Assembly: GCF_013348805.1 (NCBI RefSeq)
Contig: NZ_CP054690.1
Coordinates: 2,542,001-2,606,000, forward strand
DNA: 64,000 nucleotides
DNA from: Rhodococcus sp. W8901
GTDB lineage: Bacteria > Actinomycetota > Actinomycetes > Mycobacteriales > Mycobacteriaceae
Direction of reading: 5' to 3'
Both the position numbers and the translations under genes were made by a program. Positions 9,949 to 18,495 of the stretch are shown in pieces. Position 1 is the first letter of the stretch; each line of letters starts with the position of its first letter. The notes under the pieces are model-generated. The model saw only the letters and a list, made by a program, of their open reading frames with translations, was not told the origin of the DNA and did not search any database.

Positions 9949-11469
9949 ATGACGACTACCGCGCCGACAGCGTCGAACGACCGGGGCGACCTGGCCGAGT
10001 TCGGCTACGAGCAGCAGTTGCACCGATCCCTCGGGAAGTTCGCGTCCTTCGCGGCGGGCTTCTCCTTCGTCTCGATCCTCACCACGATCTTCCAATTGTT
10101 CGGTCTCGGTTTCGGATTCGCCGGTCCGGCCTTCTTCTGGACGTGGCCCGTGGTGTTCCTCGGCCAGTTCATGGTCGCGCTGTGCTTCGCGGAACTCGCG
10201 GCGCGCTACCCGATCTCGGGAGCGGTCTATCAGTGGTCGCGTCGGATGGGCGGCGAGATCGTCGGGTGGTTCGCCGGCTGGTTCATGATCCTCGCGCAGA
10301 TCGTCACCGCGTCCGCGGCCGCGATCGCGTTGCAGGTGGTGCTGCCGTCCGTCTGGAGAGGCTTCCAGGTGATCGGCGAGGATTCGGCGCTCACGTCGCC
10401 GAGCGGTGCCACGAACGCCGTCCTGCTCGGGTCGATCCTGCTGGTGCTGACGACCACCATCAACTGCGTCGGTGTGAACTGGATGTCCCGCATCAACAAC
10501 ATCGGAGTGACCTGCGAGATCGTCGGTGTCGTCGCGGTGGTGGGCATGCTGTTCACCCACGCCGAGCGTGGGCCCGAGGTCGTGTTCGACACGGGTGCCG
10601 CCGGCACCCAGCCCGGGTACATCTGGGCGTGGATCGTCTCGGGCCTGATGGCGGCGTACGTCATGGTCGGTTTCGGGTCGGCCGGTGAACTCGCGGAGGA
10701 AACGCGGAACCCTCGTCGCGTCGCCCCGCGCACCATCCGGTTGGAGCTGTCGGTGTCCGCACTCGGCGGTGGCCTCATGATCGTGGGTGCACTGATGGCG
10801 GCGCCGAGTCTCACCGACGGCCGCCTGGCCGCCGAGGGTCTGCCGTACGTGCTGACGTCGATCCTGAGCTCGCCGTGGGGAACCCTGCTCCTGGTGGACG
10901 TCGCGATCGCGGTGTTCGTGTGCACGCTCGCCATCCAGACCGCTGCCTCCCGGCTGATGTTCTCGATGGCACGCGACGGCCGGTTGCCCGCCAGCGGCGC
11001 GCTGTCGAAGGTCAACGGCAGGACCGGTACCCCGATCGCGCCGTCTGTGCTGATCGGTCTGGCATGCATCGTGGTCCTCGCCGTGAACGTCGGTAACTCG
11101 GCGATCTTCACGACGCTGTCGAGCGTGTGCATCGTGCTGATCTATCTCGCCTACCTGATGGTGACCGTTCCGCTTCTGGTCCGCCGGCTGAAGGGGTGGC
11201 CCAACGGCGGCGCACAGGTCGACGCTGACGGGCGAAAGTTGTTCTCGCTCGGCGTGTTCGCGATCCCGGTGAACATCGCAGCCGTCGCCTATGGGCTGCT
11301 GATGGTCGTCAATCTGTCCTGGCCTCGCGCCGAAATCTTCAACCCCACAGGGGAATTCCCGATCCTCCAGTGGTCCGCGCCGATCACCGTGGTGGCAGTG
11401 GTGCTCGTCGGAGCGCTCTGCTATCCGCGCAGCAAGGCCGTCCCGAACCCCGTCACGATTGGAGCCTGA
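9949..11469 (+). CDS. APC-family amino acid/amine permease
   Basis: 506-aa integral membrane transporter of the amino acid-polyamine-organocation superfamily. The N-terminus carries the family's typical lead LHRSLGKFASFAAGFSFVSI, followed by about 12 hydrophobic segments; GSAGELAEETRNPRR after helix 6 is the conserved cytoplasmic loop. ATG 9949 is preceded by AGGAGA (9939-9944). Only 1 nt separates its stop from the next gene, so it heads an operon with two DUF1989 proteins and a carboxyltransferase. This neighbourhood suggests uptake of guanidine, urea or a related nitrogen compound. The substrate is inferred from neighbours only. Confidence 0.88.
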   Translation: MTTTAPTASNDRGDLAEFGYEQQLHRSLGKFASFAAGFSFVSILTTIFQLFGLGFGFAGPAFFWTWPVVFLGQFMVALCFAELAARYPISGAVYQWSRRMGGEIVGWFAGWFMILAQIVTASAAAIALQVVLPSVWRGFQVIGEDSALTSPSGATNAVLLGSILLVLTTTINCVGVNWMSRINNIGVTCEIVGVVAVVGMLFTHAERGPEVVFDTGAAGTQPGYIWAWIVSGLMAAYVMVGFGSAGELAEETRNPRRVAPRTIRLELSVSALGGGLMIVGALMAAPSLTDGRLAAEGLPYVLTSILSSPWGTLLLVDVAIAVFVCTLAIQTAASRLMFSMARDGRLPASGALSKVNGRTGTPIAPSVLIGLACIVVLAVNVGNSAIFTTLSSVCIVLIYLAYLMVTVPLLVRRLKGWPNGGAQVDADGRKLFSLGVFAIPVNIAAVAYGLLMVVNLSWPRAEIFNPTGEFPILQWSAPITVVAVVLVGALCYPRSKAVPNPVTIGA

Positions 11470-11470
11470 A

Positions 11471-12328
11471 GTGACCACCACCAGCCCCGCCGAGCTGTCG
11501 ACCTCCACCACGAACGGAGCCAGGGCGCACGCCCGCGCCCAGGCCGGCACCATCACCGATTCGATGCCCATTCTCCCGGCCTCCGCCTGGCCGACCCCAC
11601 CCGCCGGTATCCCCGCCGAGCGCCTCACGTGGGCCGAGACGGTGCCGGGCGGACGCTACACCTCCAAGGTGCTCGCTCGCGGAACCCGGATCCGGCTGCG
11701 CGACATCGACGGAGCGGCCTGCGCCAACGTCCTGCTGTACCGGGCCGACGCCCCGTGGGAGCGGCTCAACGTCGCCGACACGGTCAAGGTGCCGTGGCAG
11801 GCCTACCTCGGCGTCGGGCACCCGCTGCTCTCCGACGCGGGCCGGGTGCTGGCCACCGTGGTCGCGGACACCTCCGGTCGGCACGATGCGCTGTGCGGTA
11901 CCACCAGCCGTGCCGGGAACACCGCGAAGTACGGGTCCGGGTCGGTGCACTCGCCGTCGCCCGCGGGCCGGGAGCTGCTGACCCTCGCCGCCGCGAAGCA
12001 CGGACTGGAACCCCGGGACCTGCCGCCGGCGCTGTCGTTCTTCCACGGCGTCCGCGTCGAAACCGACGGCGCGCTGACGAGCATCGGCACCGCCGGCGCC
12101 GGAGCGTACGTGGAACTGCTGCTGCATCTTCCGCTGATCGTGCTGATCGCCGACGCGGCGCACCCGCTCGATCCCGACCCCGAGTTCTCCACCACCGCCC
12201 TCGAGGTTCTCGCGTGGTCCGCCCCCGACGACCTCGACACCCTCCCCACCGACGACCCCGAGTACCGCCGGGCCGTTCTCAACACCGAGGACGCCTGGAC
12301 CGCGCTGCACCCCGGAAAGGACGCGTGA
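11471..12328 (+). CDS. Urea/guanidine carboxylase-associated DUF1989 protein (CgdA/CgdB-like, first subunit)
   Basis: 285-aa DUF1989 protein of the urea carboxylase-associated family 1/2 type. Members work in pairs, and such pairs have been reported as the two subunits of carboxyguanidine deiminase in guanidine degradation. Recognisable are the [25 protein letters not shown] segment at about residue 77 and the [14 protein letters not shown] segment that carries a conserved Cys. The GTG start at 11471 has GGAG 6 nt upstream; a TTG at 11459 would overlap the permease. The stop overlaps the next ATG by one base (TGATG). The assignment rests on motif memory and on the paired arrangement. Confidence 0.8.
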   Translation: MTTTSPAELSTSTTNGARAHARAQAGTITDSMPILPASAWPTPPAGIPAERLTWAETVPGGRYTSKVLARGTRIRLRDIDGAACANVLLYRADAPWERLNVADTVKVPWQAYLGVGHPLLSDAGRVLATVVADTSGRHDALCGTTSRAGNTAKYGSGSVHSPSPAGRELLTLAAAKHGLEPRDLPPALSFFHGVRVETDGALTSIGTAGAGAYVELLLHLPLIVLIADAAHPLDPDPEFSTTALEVLAWSAPDDLDTLPTDDPEYRRAVLNTEDAWTALHPGKDA

Positions 12329-13002
12329 TGACCACCATGCTGCCCGCCGCCCACACCCTGGCCCTCGTATCCGGCGAGGTGGTCCTCGACGAGACGGTCG
12401 CGGCCCGCGGCCCGTGGTCGGCCGTGATCGCGGCCGGCGACGTGCTCACGATCGTCGACCTGCACGGCAACCAGGCCGTCGACACCCTCGTCTACGCCGC
12501 CGACGAGCACTCCCGCAGGTACTCGGCCGCGGCGACCGTCGTCGCGCAGCGCAACCTGTTCCTCACCACGGGCAGCGTGCTGCGGGCCGGCGACGGCGGC
12601 GCGCTCATGACGATCGTGGCCGACGAGGTGGGCAATCACGACACCGTCGGCGGCGCGTGCTCGCAGGAGTCGAACACCCTGCGATACGGCCACCACACCC
12701 GCCATCAGCACGCGTGCGTCGAGAACTTCCTGAGCGAGGGCGCGCGCTGGGGACTCGGCAAGCGGGACCTGGTCTCGAACATCAACTTCTTCATGAACGT
12801 GCCGGTGGATCCGGACGGCGCGCTCGGCATCGTCGACGGGCTGTCCGCGCCGGGCAAGCGGCTCGCACTGCGAGCCGACGTCGACGCGCTGGTGCTGGTC
12901 TCGAACTGCCCGCAGATCAACAACCCCTGCAACGGGTTCGATCCCACCGCGGTCCGGATGATCGTCACCCGACCCTCCGGATTCGCGGAGGTGCGGTCGT
13001 GA
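12328..13002 (+). CDS. Urea/guanidine carboxylase-associated DUF1989 protein (second subunit)
   Basis: 224-aa DUF1989 protein, paralogous to the gene before it: it shares the [20 protein letters not shown] start and a [13 protein letters not shown] segment equivalent to the CGTT segment of the partner. Extra Cys residues lie in the HQHAC and [10 protein letters not shown] segments near the C-terminus and could be metal ligands or structural. The tight TGATG junction upstream and GTGA junction downstream imply translational coupling and a stoichiometric complex. In complete loci the pair acts on carboxyguanidine made by a biotin-dependent carboxylase. Confidence 0.82.
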   Translation: MTTMLPAAHTLALVSGEVVLDETVAARGPWSAVIAAGDVLTIVDLHGNQAVDTLVYAADEHSRRYSAAATVVAQRNLFLTTGSVLRAGDGGALMTIVADEVGNHDTVGGACSQESNTLRYGHHTRHQHACVENFLSEGARWGLGKRDLVSNINFFMNVPVDPDGALGIVDGLSAPGKRLALRADVDALVLVSNCPQINNPCNGFDPTAVRMIVTRPSGFAEVRS

Positions 13003-14981
13003 CCGCGAAGTGCACAGTGCTCCGTCCGGGTATGGGCACCACCGTCCAGGACTACCCGGGCCGCACCGGCTACTGGAAGATCGGGGTGCCGCCGTCGGGT
13101 CCGATGGACGACCTGTCGTTCCGTCTCGGCAACGTCGCCCTCGGAAACCCGGAGGGGGTCGCGGGATTCGAGGCGGTCATGGCGGGCCCCGCGCTGCGTT
13201 TCGACGAGCCCACTCAGGTGTGCGTGACCGGTGCGCCCACCCGGGTGACCGTCGACGGAGTGATGGTCCCGCAGTGGCGCCCCGTCGCGGTGCCGGCCGG
13301 GGGAGTGCTGGACGTCGGTGCCGTCTCCGGGCCGGGACTGCGCATCTACGTGCTCGTCGCGGGCGGGCTCGACGTCCCCGAGTTCCTCGGCAGCGCGGCG
13401 ACGTTCACACTGGGCCGGTTCGGTGGACACGAGGGCCGCACGCTGCGCGAGGGCGACACCCTGGCGCTGGGCGAGACACCCGAGGCGCGGCCGAATCCCG
13501 TTCCCGCCGAAGCGGTGCCGGCGCTGTCTCGGCACTGGGAGATCGCCGTGACGGAGGGGCCGCACGGGGCGCCCGAGTTCTTCACCCGCGCCGACATCGA
13601 GACCCTGTACCGGACCGACTACGAGGTGCACTTCAACTCCGACCGCACCGGCGTGCGACTGATCGGCCCACAGCCCGACTGGGCCCGGCCGGACGGCGGG
13701 GAGGCCGGACTGCACCCGTCGAACATCCACGACAACGCGTACTCGGTCGGCGCGCTGGACTTCACCGGGGACACCCCGATTCTGCTCGGCCCGGACGGAC
13801 CCAGCCTGGGCGGCTTCGTCTGCCCGGTCACGGTCGTCGCCGCGGACCGGTGGAAGCTGGGGCAGCTCGCACCGGGCAACACGGTGCGGTTCGCGCCGGT
13901 GCGGGCCGAGCATGCGGCGTCGCGGCGTGAGCTGGGCCTGGGCCGCCGGGCATCGCTACCGGCGGTGCTCTCGGCCGGCGGCGACGGCGACGACGGTGTG
14001 ATCGCCCGCCGCGACGGCGACACCGCGGTCACGTACCGGCGCTCCGGCGACGACAACGTCCTCGTCGAGTATGGCGACATGACCCTCGACCTGGCGCTGC
14101 GGTCCCGCGTGCACGCGCTGCACCAGCACCTCGCCGCGGATTCGACCGCCGGACTGCTGGACCTGACGCCCGGCATCCGGTCGCTCCAGGTCCGTGTCGA
14201 CCCCGACGTCCTGCCGGTGTCGACGCTGCTCGGCCTGCTCTCCGAGGCCGAGGACGCGATCCCGGCCGCGAACGAACTGGTGGTGCCGAGTCGGACGGTG
14301 CGGATGCCGCTCTCGTGGGACGACCCGGCCACCCGGGAGGCGATCGCGCGGTACATGCACGGCGTCCGGTCCGACGCGCCGTGGTGCCCGTGGAACATCG
14401 AGTTCATCCGCCGGATGAACGGGCTCGAGTCGGTGAACGACGTCTTCGACACCGTCTTCGGCGCGGACTACATGGTCCTGGGCCTCGGCGACGTCTACCT
14501 CGGCGCCCCGGTCGCGACGCCACTGGATCCGCGGCACCGGTTGGTGACCACCAAGTACAACCCGGCGCGCACCTGGACCCCGGAGAACGCGGTGGGCATC
14601 GGCGGCGCCTACCTGTGCATCTACGGCATGGAGGGCCCGGGGGGCTACCAGTTCGTCGGCCGCACCACCCAGGTGTGGAACCACCGGCATCCGCAACGGT
14701 CGGGTCCGTTCGAGGACGGGACGCCGTGGCTGCTCCGGTTCTTCGACCGGATCTCCTGGTATCCGGTCGAACCCGAGGAGTTGCTGGACCTGCGGGCCGA
14801 TCTCGCGGCGGGACGCGGCGGCGGCGTCGAGATCGGCGACGGCAGTTTCTCGCTGGCCGAACACGAGGCGTTCCTCGACACCAACTCCGACTCGATCGAG
14901 GCATTCCGGGCACGGCAAGCGGTGGCGTTCGGCGACGAGCGGCGACGGTGGGCGGAAGCCGGCGAGTTCGCGCGCGGATGA
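12999..14981 (+). CDS. Biotin-dependent carboxyltransferase (KipA-KipI/urea carboxylase CT domain) without carboxylase module
   Basis: 660-aa protein with two fused domains: an AHS2/KipA-like half ([20 protein letters not shown] near residue 14) and an AHS1/KipI-like half (from about residue 350, including [20 protein letters not shown]). This is the carboxyltransferase part of urea or guanidine carboxylase and of 5-oxoprolinase PxpC-PxpB. Full urea carboxylases are about 1,200 aa and also carry an N-terminal biotin carboxylase and a C-terminal biotinyl Met-Lys-Met domain. Neither is present here, and no separate biotin carboxylase, biotin carrier, allophanate hydrolase or PxpA gene is in the window. 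GTG start overlaps the previous stop (GTGA). It may use a carboxylase encoded elsewhere. Confidence 0.85.
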   Translation: MTAKCTVLRPGMGTTVQDYPGRTGYWKIGVPPSGPMDDLSFRLGNVALGNPEGVAGFEAVMAGPALRFDEPTQVCVTGAPTRVTVDGVMVPQWRPVAVPAGGVLDVGAVSGPGLRIYVLVAGGLDVPEFLGSAATFTLGRFGGHEGRTLREGDTLALGETPEARPNPVPAEAVPALSRHWEIAVTEGPHGAPEFFTRADIETLYRTDYEVHFNSDRTGVRLIGPQPDWARPDGGEAGLHPSNIHDNAYSVGALDFTGDTPILLGPDGPSLGGFVCPVTVVAADRWKLGQLAPGNTVRFAPVRAEHAASRRELGLGRRASLPAVLSAGGDGDDGVIARRDGDTAVTYRRSGDDNVLVEYGDMTLDLALRSRVHALHQHLAADSTAGLLDLTPGIRSLQVRVDPDVLPVSTLLGLLSEAEDAIPAANELVVPSRTVRMPLSWDDPATREAIARYMHGVRSDAPWCPWNIEFIRRMNGLESVNDVFDTVFGADYMVLGLGDVYLGAPVATPLDPRHRLVTTKYNPARTWTPENAVGIGGAYLCIYGMEGPGGYQFVGRTTQVWNHRHPQRSGPFEDGTPWLLRFFDRISWYPVEPEELLDLRADLAAGRGGGVEIGDGSFSLAEHEAFLDTNSDSIEAFRARQAVAFGDERRRWAEAGEFARG

Positions 14982-15029
14982 ACCGCTCGGTTGACGTCCC
15001 TGGGAGTGGGAGGCGATTTGCCGCGGGGT

Positions 15030-15069
15030 GGTGAATGGGTGTTCACTCGGGGGTGAACGCCCATTCACC
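15030..15069. promoter_or_regulatory. Double palindromic operator upstream of efflux gene
   Basis: Two copies of GTGAA-N6-TTCAC, at 15031-15046 and 15053-15068, sit 22 bp apart centre to centre, about two helical turns. Together they form one long inverted repeat (GGTGAATGGGTGTTCAC, TCGGGG loop, GTGAACGCCCATTCACC) with one mismatch in 17. A TetR-type repressor is encoded last in the downstream pair, so autorepression by two side-by-side dimers is likely. Confidence 0.75.
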
Positions 15070-15104
15070 GCATTTACTGTGCCACGCAGCTCGGAGATGA
15101 TCCA

Positions 15105-16589
15105 TTGTCAGCACGACCCGCGACCGCGCCGCTCTCGCAGCCCCCGTCCCCGACCCGCCGTTCCAGCGCGCTCATCACCGCGGTCCTGTGCATGTGCGGA
15201 ACGATCGTGTCGCTGCAGCAGACCCTCGTCGTCCCGCTGCTACCGGATCTCCGAGACATCCTCGGAGTGAGCGCCGACGACGCGTTCTGGCTGGTCACGA
15301 TCACTCTGCTCACTGCGGCCGTGGCCACCCCGATCGTCTCGCGCCTGGCGGACATGGTCGGCAAGCGCCGCATGATGCTGGTCGCGATGGGGATGATGGT
15401 CTGCGGTTCGCTGGTCGCCGCGCTCGGTGGCACGTTCGTCGCTGTGCTGATCGGACGCGGTCTGCAGGGCTTCGCGTCGTCCCTGATCGCGGTGGGCATC
15501 GGGATCATGCGCGACGAACTGCCCCGTGAGAAGGTCCCGGCCGCGACCGCGCTGATGAGCGCGACGCTGGGCCTGGGCAGCGCACTAGGACTCCCGCTGG
15601 CGGGCGTCATCTACGCGAACCTCGGGTGGCATGCGATCTTCTGGATCTCCGCCGCGGCCGGGGCGCTGCTGTTCGTGGCCGTGGTGCTGGTGGTTCCCGA
15701 ATCGAAGGTGCGGACGCCGGGACGGTTCGACTTCCCGGGCGCACTCATCCTGTCGGTCGCGCTGGCATCGCTCCTGCTGGGCATTTCCAAGGGCGGGTCG
15801 TGGGGCTGGGGCAGCAGCCGAACGATCGGCTGCTTCGTGCTCGCCGTGGTGGTGCTCGCGATCTGGATGCCGTACCAGTTGCGGGTGAAGGATCCGATGG
15901 TCAACCTGCGGACCTCGGCGCGGCGCCCGGTCCTGCTCACCAACCTGGCATCGATGATCGTCGGGTTCGCGATGTTCGCGAACATGCTCTCGACCACCCA
16001 GCAGTTGCAGATGCCGGAGGGCACCGGCTACGGCTTCGGGCTCAGCGTGTTCACCGCCGGACTGTGCATGGTGCCGGCAGGTCTGGCGATGGTGGTCTTC
16101 TCGCCGCTGTCCGCGAAGATCACCACGCGATTCGGCGCCCGGATCACGCTCATCACCGGCGCGCTGATCCTCGCCGTCGCGTACGTGGTCCGGGTCCTGT
16201 TCAACGGTTCGATCGAGCTGATCATCCTGGGCTCGATGATGGTCAACATCGGTACGGCGATCACGTACTCGGCGATGCCGATCCTCATCATGCAGGCCGT
16301 GCCGATCTCGGAGACCGCCGCCTCCAACGGCCTGAACTCGCTGCTCCGCTCGATCGGAACCTCGACCTCGAGTGCGGTGGTCACCGCCCTCCTGACCGCG
16401 ATGACGCTCGACGTCGCCGGGGTCCAACTGCCCACGCTCGCCGCCTTCCAGACGGTGTTCGCCGTCGCCTGTGGCATGGCGATCCTCGCAGCCGTCGTCG
16501 CGTGGTTCATCCCGCGGACGGCACGGAAGGTGCCGGTGTCCACGGTTGTGGAGGCGTCCGCCGAGGCGCGGGTGGAGACAGCGTCGTGA
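15105..16589 (+). CDS. MFS transporter, DHA2-like drug efflux family
   Basis: 494-aa major facilitator with about 14 hydrophobic segments, as in the EmrB/QacA (DHA2) family. The loop between helices 2 and 3 reads RLADMVGKRRMML, the MFS signature, and the first helix carries TIVSLQQTLVVPLLPDL, where other members show an Asp-Thr-Ile/Val-Val-Asn/Ala pattern. The start is probably TTG 15105 with GGAG at 15093-15096; no ATG fits better. Its stop overlaps the first possible start of the TetR gene. With the double operator upstream this looks like a ligand-inducible export unit. The exported compound is unknown. Confidence 0.88.
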   Translation: MSARPATAPLSQPPSPTRRSSALITAVLCMCGTIVSLQQTLVVPLLPDLRDILGVSADDAFWLVTITLLTAAVATPIVSRLADMVGKRRMMLVAMGMMVCGSLVAALGGTFVAVLIGRGLQGFASSLIAVGIGIMRDELPREKVPAATALMSATLGLGSALGLPLAGVIYANLGWHAIFWISAAAGALLFVAVVLVVPESKVRTPGRFDFPGALILSVALASLLLGISKGGSWGWGSSRTIGCFVLAVVVLAIWMPYQLRVKDPMVNLRTSARRPVLLTNLASMIVGFAMFANMLSTTQQLQMPEGTGYGFGLSVFTAGLCMVPAGLAMVVFSPLSAKITTRFGARITLITGALILAVAYVVRVLFNGSIELIILGSMMVNIGTAITYSAMPILIMQAVPISETAASNGLNSLLRSIGTSTSSAVVTALLTAMTLDVAGVQLPTLAAFQTVFAVACGMAILAAVVAWFIPRTARKVPVSTVVEASAEARVETAS

Positions 16590-17161
16590 CTAGGGTTGGC
16601 CACGTGAGCGGAAAGTCCACGCGAGAGAACATCATCGACGCGGCGCGTGCCCTGTTCGCCGACCGTGGCTACACGGCCACCACGATCAAGGACGTCGCCG
16701 AACGTGCCGGGTGCTCGCCCGCGATGGTGATGAAGCTGTTGGGGAGCAAGGCCGAACTGTACTCGGCTGCAGCGCCGTCGCTGCCGTCTGCCGCGGATGA
16801 TCCGCACGTGTGCGAGGACGAGTCGGTGGGTCTTCGGCTGGTGCGCAACATCGTCGAACGGCGCGACGCCGACGCGTCCGAGCCGTGGGTGATGATGCCG
16901 TTGCTCATCCACGAGGCGCCTGATCGCGACGCCGCCCAGGCCGAGGCGCGGGAACGCTACGTCGGCGCCATCTCGTCGAAGATCGGCGACACCTCCGAGG
17001 ATCGACTGCCCACCCAGATGGTGGTCTCGGTGCTCCTCGGGCTCGCGACGGGACTGCGCACGGTCGGCCTGCTGCCGGTGGACGCACTCGACAGCGACGA
17101 GCTCGTCCGACGCTACGGCGCGGTGGTCCAGTCGATCATCGACGGGATCGACCGGCCGTAG
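16586..17161 (+). CDS. TetR-family regulator of the adjacent efflux gene
   Basis: 191 aa from GTG 16586, or 185 aa from GTG 16604. The helix-turn-helix is standard in its first part (IIDAARALFADRGYTATTIK, then DVAERAGCSPAMV), but the recognition-helix end reads MVMKLLGSK where most relatives have a Tyr-Tyr/Phe-His-Phe motif. GTG 16586 overlaps the efflux stop (GTGA), which favours coupling. GTG 16604 lies 7 nt after a TAGGGT hexamer and could be a leaderless start from an internal promoter. Both could be used. The likely operator is the pair of palindromes at 15030-15069. Confidence 0.88.
   Translation: MTRVGHVSGKSTRENIIDAARALFADRGYTATTIKDVAERAGCSPAMVMKLLGSKAELYSAAAPSLPSAADDPHVCEDESVGLRLVRNIVERRDADASEPWVMMPLLIHEAPDRDAAQAEARERYVGAISSKIGDTSEDRLPTQMVVSVLLGLATGLRTVGLLPVDALDSDELVRRYGAVVQSIIDGIDRP
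16591..16596 (+). promoter_or_regulatory. Candidate internal -10 for leaderless TetR mRNA
   Basis: TAGGGT fits TAnnnT and ends 7 nt before GTG 16604, directly after the efflux gene stop. It would let the repressor be made when the main promoter is shut. Confidence 0.35.
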
Positions 17162-17219
17162 GCCGCGATCGGTCACCTCGCTCGTGGCGTCCGACGACAT
17201 TCTTCTGCGAATCCAGCAA

Positions 17220-17768
17220 CTAACTCGTAAACAGTCGGAAACGACCATCACCGACTGCCTCTGTCACCCGCCGGACACTGCGCTCTTCCGCTTCTTCCGA
17301 CGTGTCGAGGACGTGGCCATCGAGCTCGCCGAGGTCGGAGAACTGATCCCACATCGTGAGGATCGGTCCCTCGTCGATCAAGGCGCTCGGAGCGGTCCGG
17401 GCTTGGGCTCGCTTCAGCGTGATGTCGCGCTGCGGTCGGAGCACGACGTAGTGGACCGCCAGGTCCGGGTGCTGCGCTGCGTGGGTTCGGAAGTTCCCGA
17501 GCATCCAGGGCCCCACGATTCCGTCGATCACCGTGGTGAAGCCGCCGAGCGCATAGGTGTAGGCGGCACCTGCGATCACATCCATCACCGTCTGGTTCTG
17601 TGCATCCGACGCGGGGTCGTACGGAGGTATGGCACCCGTAACGATGTAGTGCCAGAAATCGTCCGTGTGCAGATGAACGCCCTTGCTGTAACTGCGGGCA
17701 ACCTTCGCGGCGAGTGTCGACTTGCCGGCTCCGGGTGGGCCGGTCAGGATGATCACTCGTCCGTTCAC
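17220..17768 (-). CDS. P-loop kinase/phosphotransferase-like protein
   Basis: 182 aa with a textbook Walker [17 protein letters not shown], at residues 4-19 and a DDFW segment at about 40, typical of small nucleoside/antibiotic kinase-like P-loop proteins (zeta-toxin, chloramphenicol phosphotransferase and AAA_33 relatives). It ends with an acidic-arginine-rich helix. The substrate is unknown. GTG 17768 lies directly before the beta strand leading to the P-loop, and a TAGCTT hexamer 7 nt upstream suggests a leaderless message. It converges with the TetR gene, 58 nt apart. Confidence 0.75.
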   Translation of the reverse strand: MNGRVIILTGPPGAGKSTLAAKVARSYSKGVHLHTDDFWHYIVTGAIPPYDPASDAQNQTVMDVIAGAAYTYALGGFTTVIDGIVGPWMLGNFRTHAAQHPDLAVHYVVLRPQRDITLKRAQARTAPSALIDEGPILTMWDQFSDLGELDGHVLDTSEEAEERSVRRVTEAVGDGRFRLFTS

Positions 17769-17775
17769 GGACGTC

Positions 17776-17781
17776 AAGCTA
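17776..17781 (-). promoter_or_regulatory. Candidate -10 for leaderless kinase mRNA
   Basis: Read on the minus strand this is TAGCTT (TAnnnT), 7 nt before GTG 17768, with no Shine-Dalgarno in between. Confidence 0.45.
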
Positions 17782-17832
17782 CCCCGGTCCTGCTGTATTG
17801 AGCATCCGAGATTTCCCGTTCTGGTCGGTGTC

Positions 17833-17858
17833 GGGAAGGCAGGGGAAGGCAGGGGAAG
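17833..17858. repeat. Short tandem repeat, 10-bp unit
   Basis: Nearly three copies of AGGGGAAGGC lie between the kinase gene and the small secreted protein gene. No function is apparent. Confidence 0.6.
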
Positions 17859-17902
17859 CGTTGAGCTGCGAGGTCTCTGGATCAACCAGGCCACGGCGAT
17901 CG

Positions 17903-18226
17903 TCAGAACGTTGCGGGATTCCAGACGAAGAACGGCAGCGGCACGACGATCTGCGCGCGGTTGATGCGGTGTTTGTTGCCCCAGGGGTCGATCTGATAGA
18001 TCTCGGTGACGCCGTGCCATGACGCGCAGTGCATGTCGGCAGTGCCGAAGGGGCTGAGTACGACATTCTTGGTGGGGGTGTCCGGCTCCCACGGGAGTCG
18101 GAACTGATTGCTGCAGGGCTGATACTGCCCGAAGCTGCCGAAATCCTGAGCCGCTGCTGCCGGAGCGAGAACGCTACTCAGTCCGATTGCGAGTACCCCA
18201 GCGGCGACAAACCCTGAAGACTTCAT
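17903..18226 (-). CDS. Small secreted protein of unknown function
   Basis: 107 aa with a clear Sec signal peptide: MKSS followed by a hydrophobic core and an APAAAAQ cleavage region at about residue 27. The mature part of about 80 aa has two Cys (PCSN and MHCA) that could form one disulfide, is rich in aromatics and Pro, and ends FVWNPATF. I do not recognise a family. ATG 18226 is preceded by GGGGGT. It is divergent from a mycolyltransferase-like gene across 269 nt, so a cell-envelope role is possible but not shown. Confidence 0.75.
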   Translation of the reverse strand: MKSSGFVAAGVLAIGLSSVLAPAAAAQDFGSFGQYQPCSNQFRLPWEPDTPTKNVVLSPFGTADMHCASWHGVTEIYQIDPWGNKHRINRAQIVVPLPFFVWNPATF

Positions 18227-18377
18227 CCGACCCCCACAACAGTCGTAGTTGGTGTGTTTCTCGATTCGGGGAGCGGCGGCGTTACACGCCCCTGGTCCTT
18301 CCCGGATCACATGGTGAAACCGCGGGTGAATCTCGAGCCGACATCTCCGATCCGGACACTCGGGGCCTTTCCATCGG

Positions 18378-18383
18378 TATGGT
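18378..18383 (+). promoter_or_regulatory. Candidate -10 element for the mycolyltransferase-like gene
   Basis: TATGGT fits TAnnnT, with a GACACT -35-like hexamer at 18354-18359 (18-nt spacer). It leaves a leader of about 105 nt. Apart from this, the 269-nt divergent gap shows no clear repeat. Confidence 0.35.
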
Positions 18384-18495
18384 CCACCACCGATGCCGTG
18401 TCCAGGGGGAGCGGCCCGGCATCCGGATCGATCGCCGTCCGTGCGTACGTCCAGCGGCACGCGGCGTCTGCAGGTTCTCAGGGGAGGAAATTCGC

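Noticed and set aside
12999-14981. Calling the 660-aa protein a complete urea carboxylase or allophanate hydrolase
   Set aside because: It has only the AHS2 and AHS1 domains. No ATP-grasp biotin carboxylase, biotin-attachment Lys motif or amidase Ser-Ser-Lys triad is visible.
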